Assembly: GCA_934278965.1 (NCBI GenBank)
Contig: CAKQWL010000165.1
Coordinates: 1 to 6,364, forward strand
DNA length: 6,364 bases
Reading direction: 5' to 3'
Origin: an uncultured Clostridia bacterium
Lineage (GTDB): Bacteria > Bacillota > Clostridia > Peptostreptococcales > Anaerovoracaceae
Shown: positions 5,761 through 6,364 of the stretch, in pieces
Layout of the letters: each line of letters opens with the position of its first letter
How positions within the stretch are numbered: the first letter of the stretch is position 1
The notes under the pieces: generated by a model
The model's database searches: none
What the model saw: only the letters and a program-made list of their open reading frames with translations
Told to the model about the DNA's origin: nothing
Position numbers and translations under genes: made by a program

Positions 5761-6081
5761 ATGAAAGAGATTACATTAAAAACACTTAATTTCGAAGAAG
5801 AGGTACTTCGGTCCGATCAGCCGGTTCTCGTAGACTTCTGGGCATCCTGGTGCGGACCGTGCCAAGCGCTCGCCCCTGTCATCGAGGAAATTTCGGACGA
5901 GTATGCGGGCAGGCTGAAGGTCGGAAAGGTCAATGTCGATGAAGAGCCCGCGCTCGCTATGCAGTACGGCATCGCCAGCATCCCAACCCTTCTTCTTTTC
6001 CAAGACGGAAAACCGGTAAAAACCGCCATCGGTTACCGGCCGAAAGCGGAACTTCAAGAGGAGCTTCTCTCCGAACTTTGA
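5761..6081 (+). CDS. trxA: Thioredoxin
   Basis: A complete 106-residue cytoplasmic thioredoxin. The fold landmarks are all present: buried D25, active site WCGPC (30-34, redox cysteines C31 and C34), cis-proline P75 in the [10 protein letters not shown] strand, and G91 near the C-terminal helix. It reduces disulfides in client proteins such as ribonucleotide reductase, peroxidases and reductases. The residue after the active site is Q35, where the E. coli protein has lysine, a minor variation. Length is typical (105-110). It lies downstream of the six-cysteine FTR-like gene on the same strand, and no NADPH-dependent thioredoxin reductase gene is in view, so that protein is the likely electron donor or at least a partner, by context only. 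A strong terminator follows within 16 nt of the stop. Confidence 0.96.
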   Translation: MKEITLKTLNFEEEVLRSDQPVLVDFWASWCGPCQALAPVIEEISDEYAGRLKVGKVNVDEEPALAMQYGIASIPTLLLFQDGKPVKTAIGYRPKAELQEELLSEL

Positions 6082-6096
6082 GAACGCTAAAACATT

Positions 6097-6144
6097 AAAA
6101 ATCCTTTCGGATGCTGCTCGCGGCTGCTCCGAAAGGATTTTTTT
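6097..6144. terminator. Bidirectional intrinsic terminator between trxA and aroQ
   Basis: A perfect 15-bp inverted repeat, AAAAATCCTTTCGGA (6097-6111) with its complement (6128-6142), around a 16-nt loop. On the plus strand the stem ends in seven Ts (6138-6144); on the minus strand the A run at 6097-6101 becomes a T run. It therefore serves both convergent genes. Confidence 0.9.
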
Positions 6145-6159
6145 CGCTCATTTGCAGTT

Positions 6160-6364
6160 TTATTCCGCCAGATACTGCTTCAAAAAAAGCAGCGCCTCCT
6201 TGTATCCTTCAAATCCAAGGCCTGTATAAGTTTTCAGGCAAGCTTCCCGGACATAGGATATTTGCCGAAAGTGCTCCCGCTCCTCCACTTTGGAAAGATG
6301 GACTTCCACCGTCGGGATCTCAACCGCAGAGAGCGCATCCAAAATGGCAATGCTGGTGTGTGTA
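6160..6364 (-). CDS. aroQ: 3-dehydroquinate dehydratase, type II (partial, C-terminal part)
   Basis: The last 67 residues of a gene that enters from the right edge; a TTG at 6342 is an internal leucine codon, not a start, since the reading frame continues to the edge. The visible part opens with THTSIAILDAL, which in type II dehydroquinases follows NPGAY and carries the active-site histidine. It continues with EVHLS (residues 20-24 of the fragment), which binds substrate, and REHFR (29-33), whose last arginine matches the conserved substrate-contacting arginine. The GLGFEGY motif and leucine-rich helix at the end complete the fold. Full length is usually about 145-150, so a little under half is seen. 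The enzyme dehydrates 3-dehydroquinate to 3-dehydroshikimate in the shikimate pathway and normally forms a cytoplasmic dodecamer. The N-terminal catalytic tyrosine and arginine lie outside the window. It converges on the thioredoxin gene and shares its terminator. Confidence 0.93.
   Translation of the reverse strand, partial: THTSIAILDALSAVEIPTVEVHLSKVEEREHFRQISYVREACLKTYTGLGFEGYKEALLFLKQYLAE

Overview
The window looks like chromosomal DNA from an anaerobic, low-oxygen-adapted Firmicute of the class Clostridia, plausibly near Lachnospiraceae. The grounds are protein style (a BMP-family lipoprotein with a clostridial look, a small ferredoxin:thioredoxin reductase-like iron-sulfur protein), strong AGGAGG-type ribosome binding sites, and roughly balanced base composition. 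This is inference from motifs, because no database search was possible. I see no mobile element, tRNA, rRNA or CRISPR array.

Layout. Positions 1-5242 hold five genes on the minus strand. In transcription order they are an omega-amidase-type carbon-nitrogen hydrolase (5242-4418), a BMP-family substrate-binding lipoprotein (4326-3184), a double-domain ABC ATPase (3095-1539), a first permease (1552-323) and a second permease (from 323, running off the left edge). The last four form a complete nucleoside-type ABC importer of the BmpA/NupOPQ kind. The hydrolase has its own promoter, a second promoter lies just before the lipoprotein gene, and a perfect 13-bp hairpin separates the lipoprotein gene from the ATPase gene. 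The ATPase and permease genes overlap (14 nt, then 1 nt), as expected for translational coupling.

To the right, reading on the plus strand, are a 67-residue six-cysteine protein resembling the ferredoxin:thioredoxin reductase catalytic chain (5405-5608) and a thioredoxin (5761-6081). They are probably a redox pair. The six-cysteine gene diverges from the hydrolase gene, and the two predicted promoters lie back to back over a shared -35 region. The thioredoxin ends at a strong bidirectional terminator. Beyond it, convergent on the minus strand, is the 3' end of a type II 3-dehydroquinate dehydratase gene (aroQ) that enters from the right edge.

How the parts work together. The importer probably brings in purine or other nucleosides: lipoprotein capture outside, two permeases in the membrane, one ATPase inside. 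The omega-amidase may handle amides of 2-oxo acids in nitrogen salvage, but its link to the importer is positional only. The six-cysteine protein and thioredoxin suggest ferredoxin-derived electrons reducing thioredoxin through a [4Fe-4S]/disulfide centre. The most unusual item is this minimal reductase, whose middle CxC pair is shifted relative to the plant and cyanobacterial enzyme while the overall cysteine span is unchanged.
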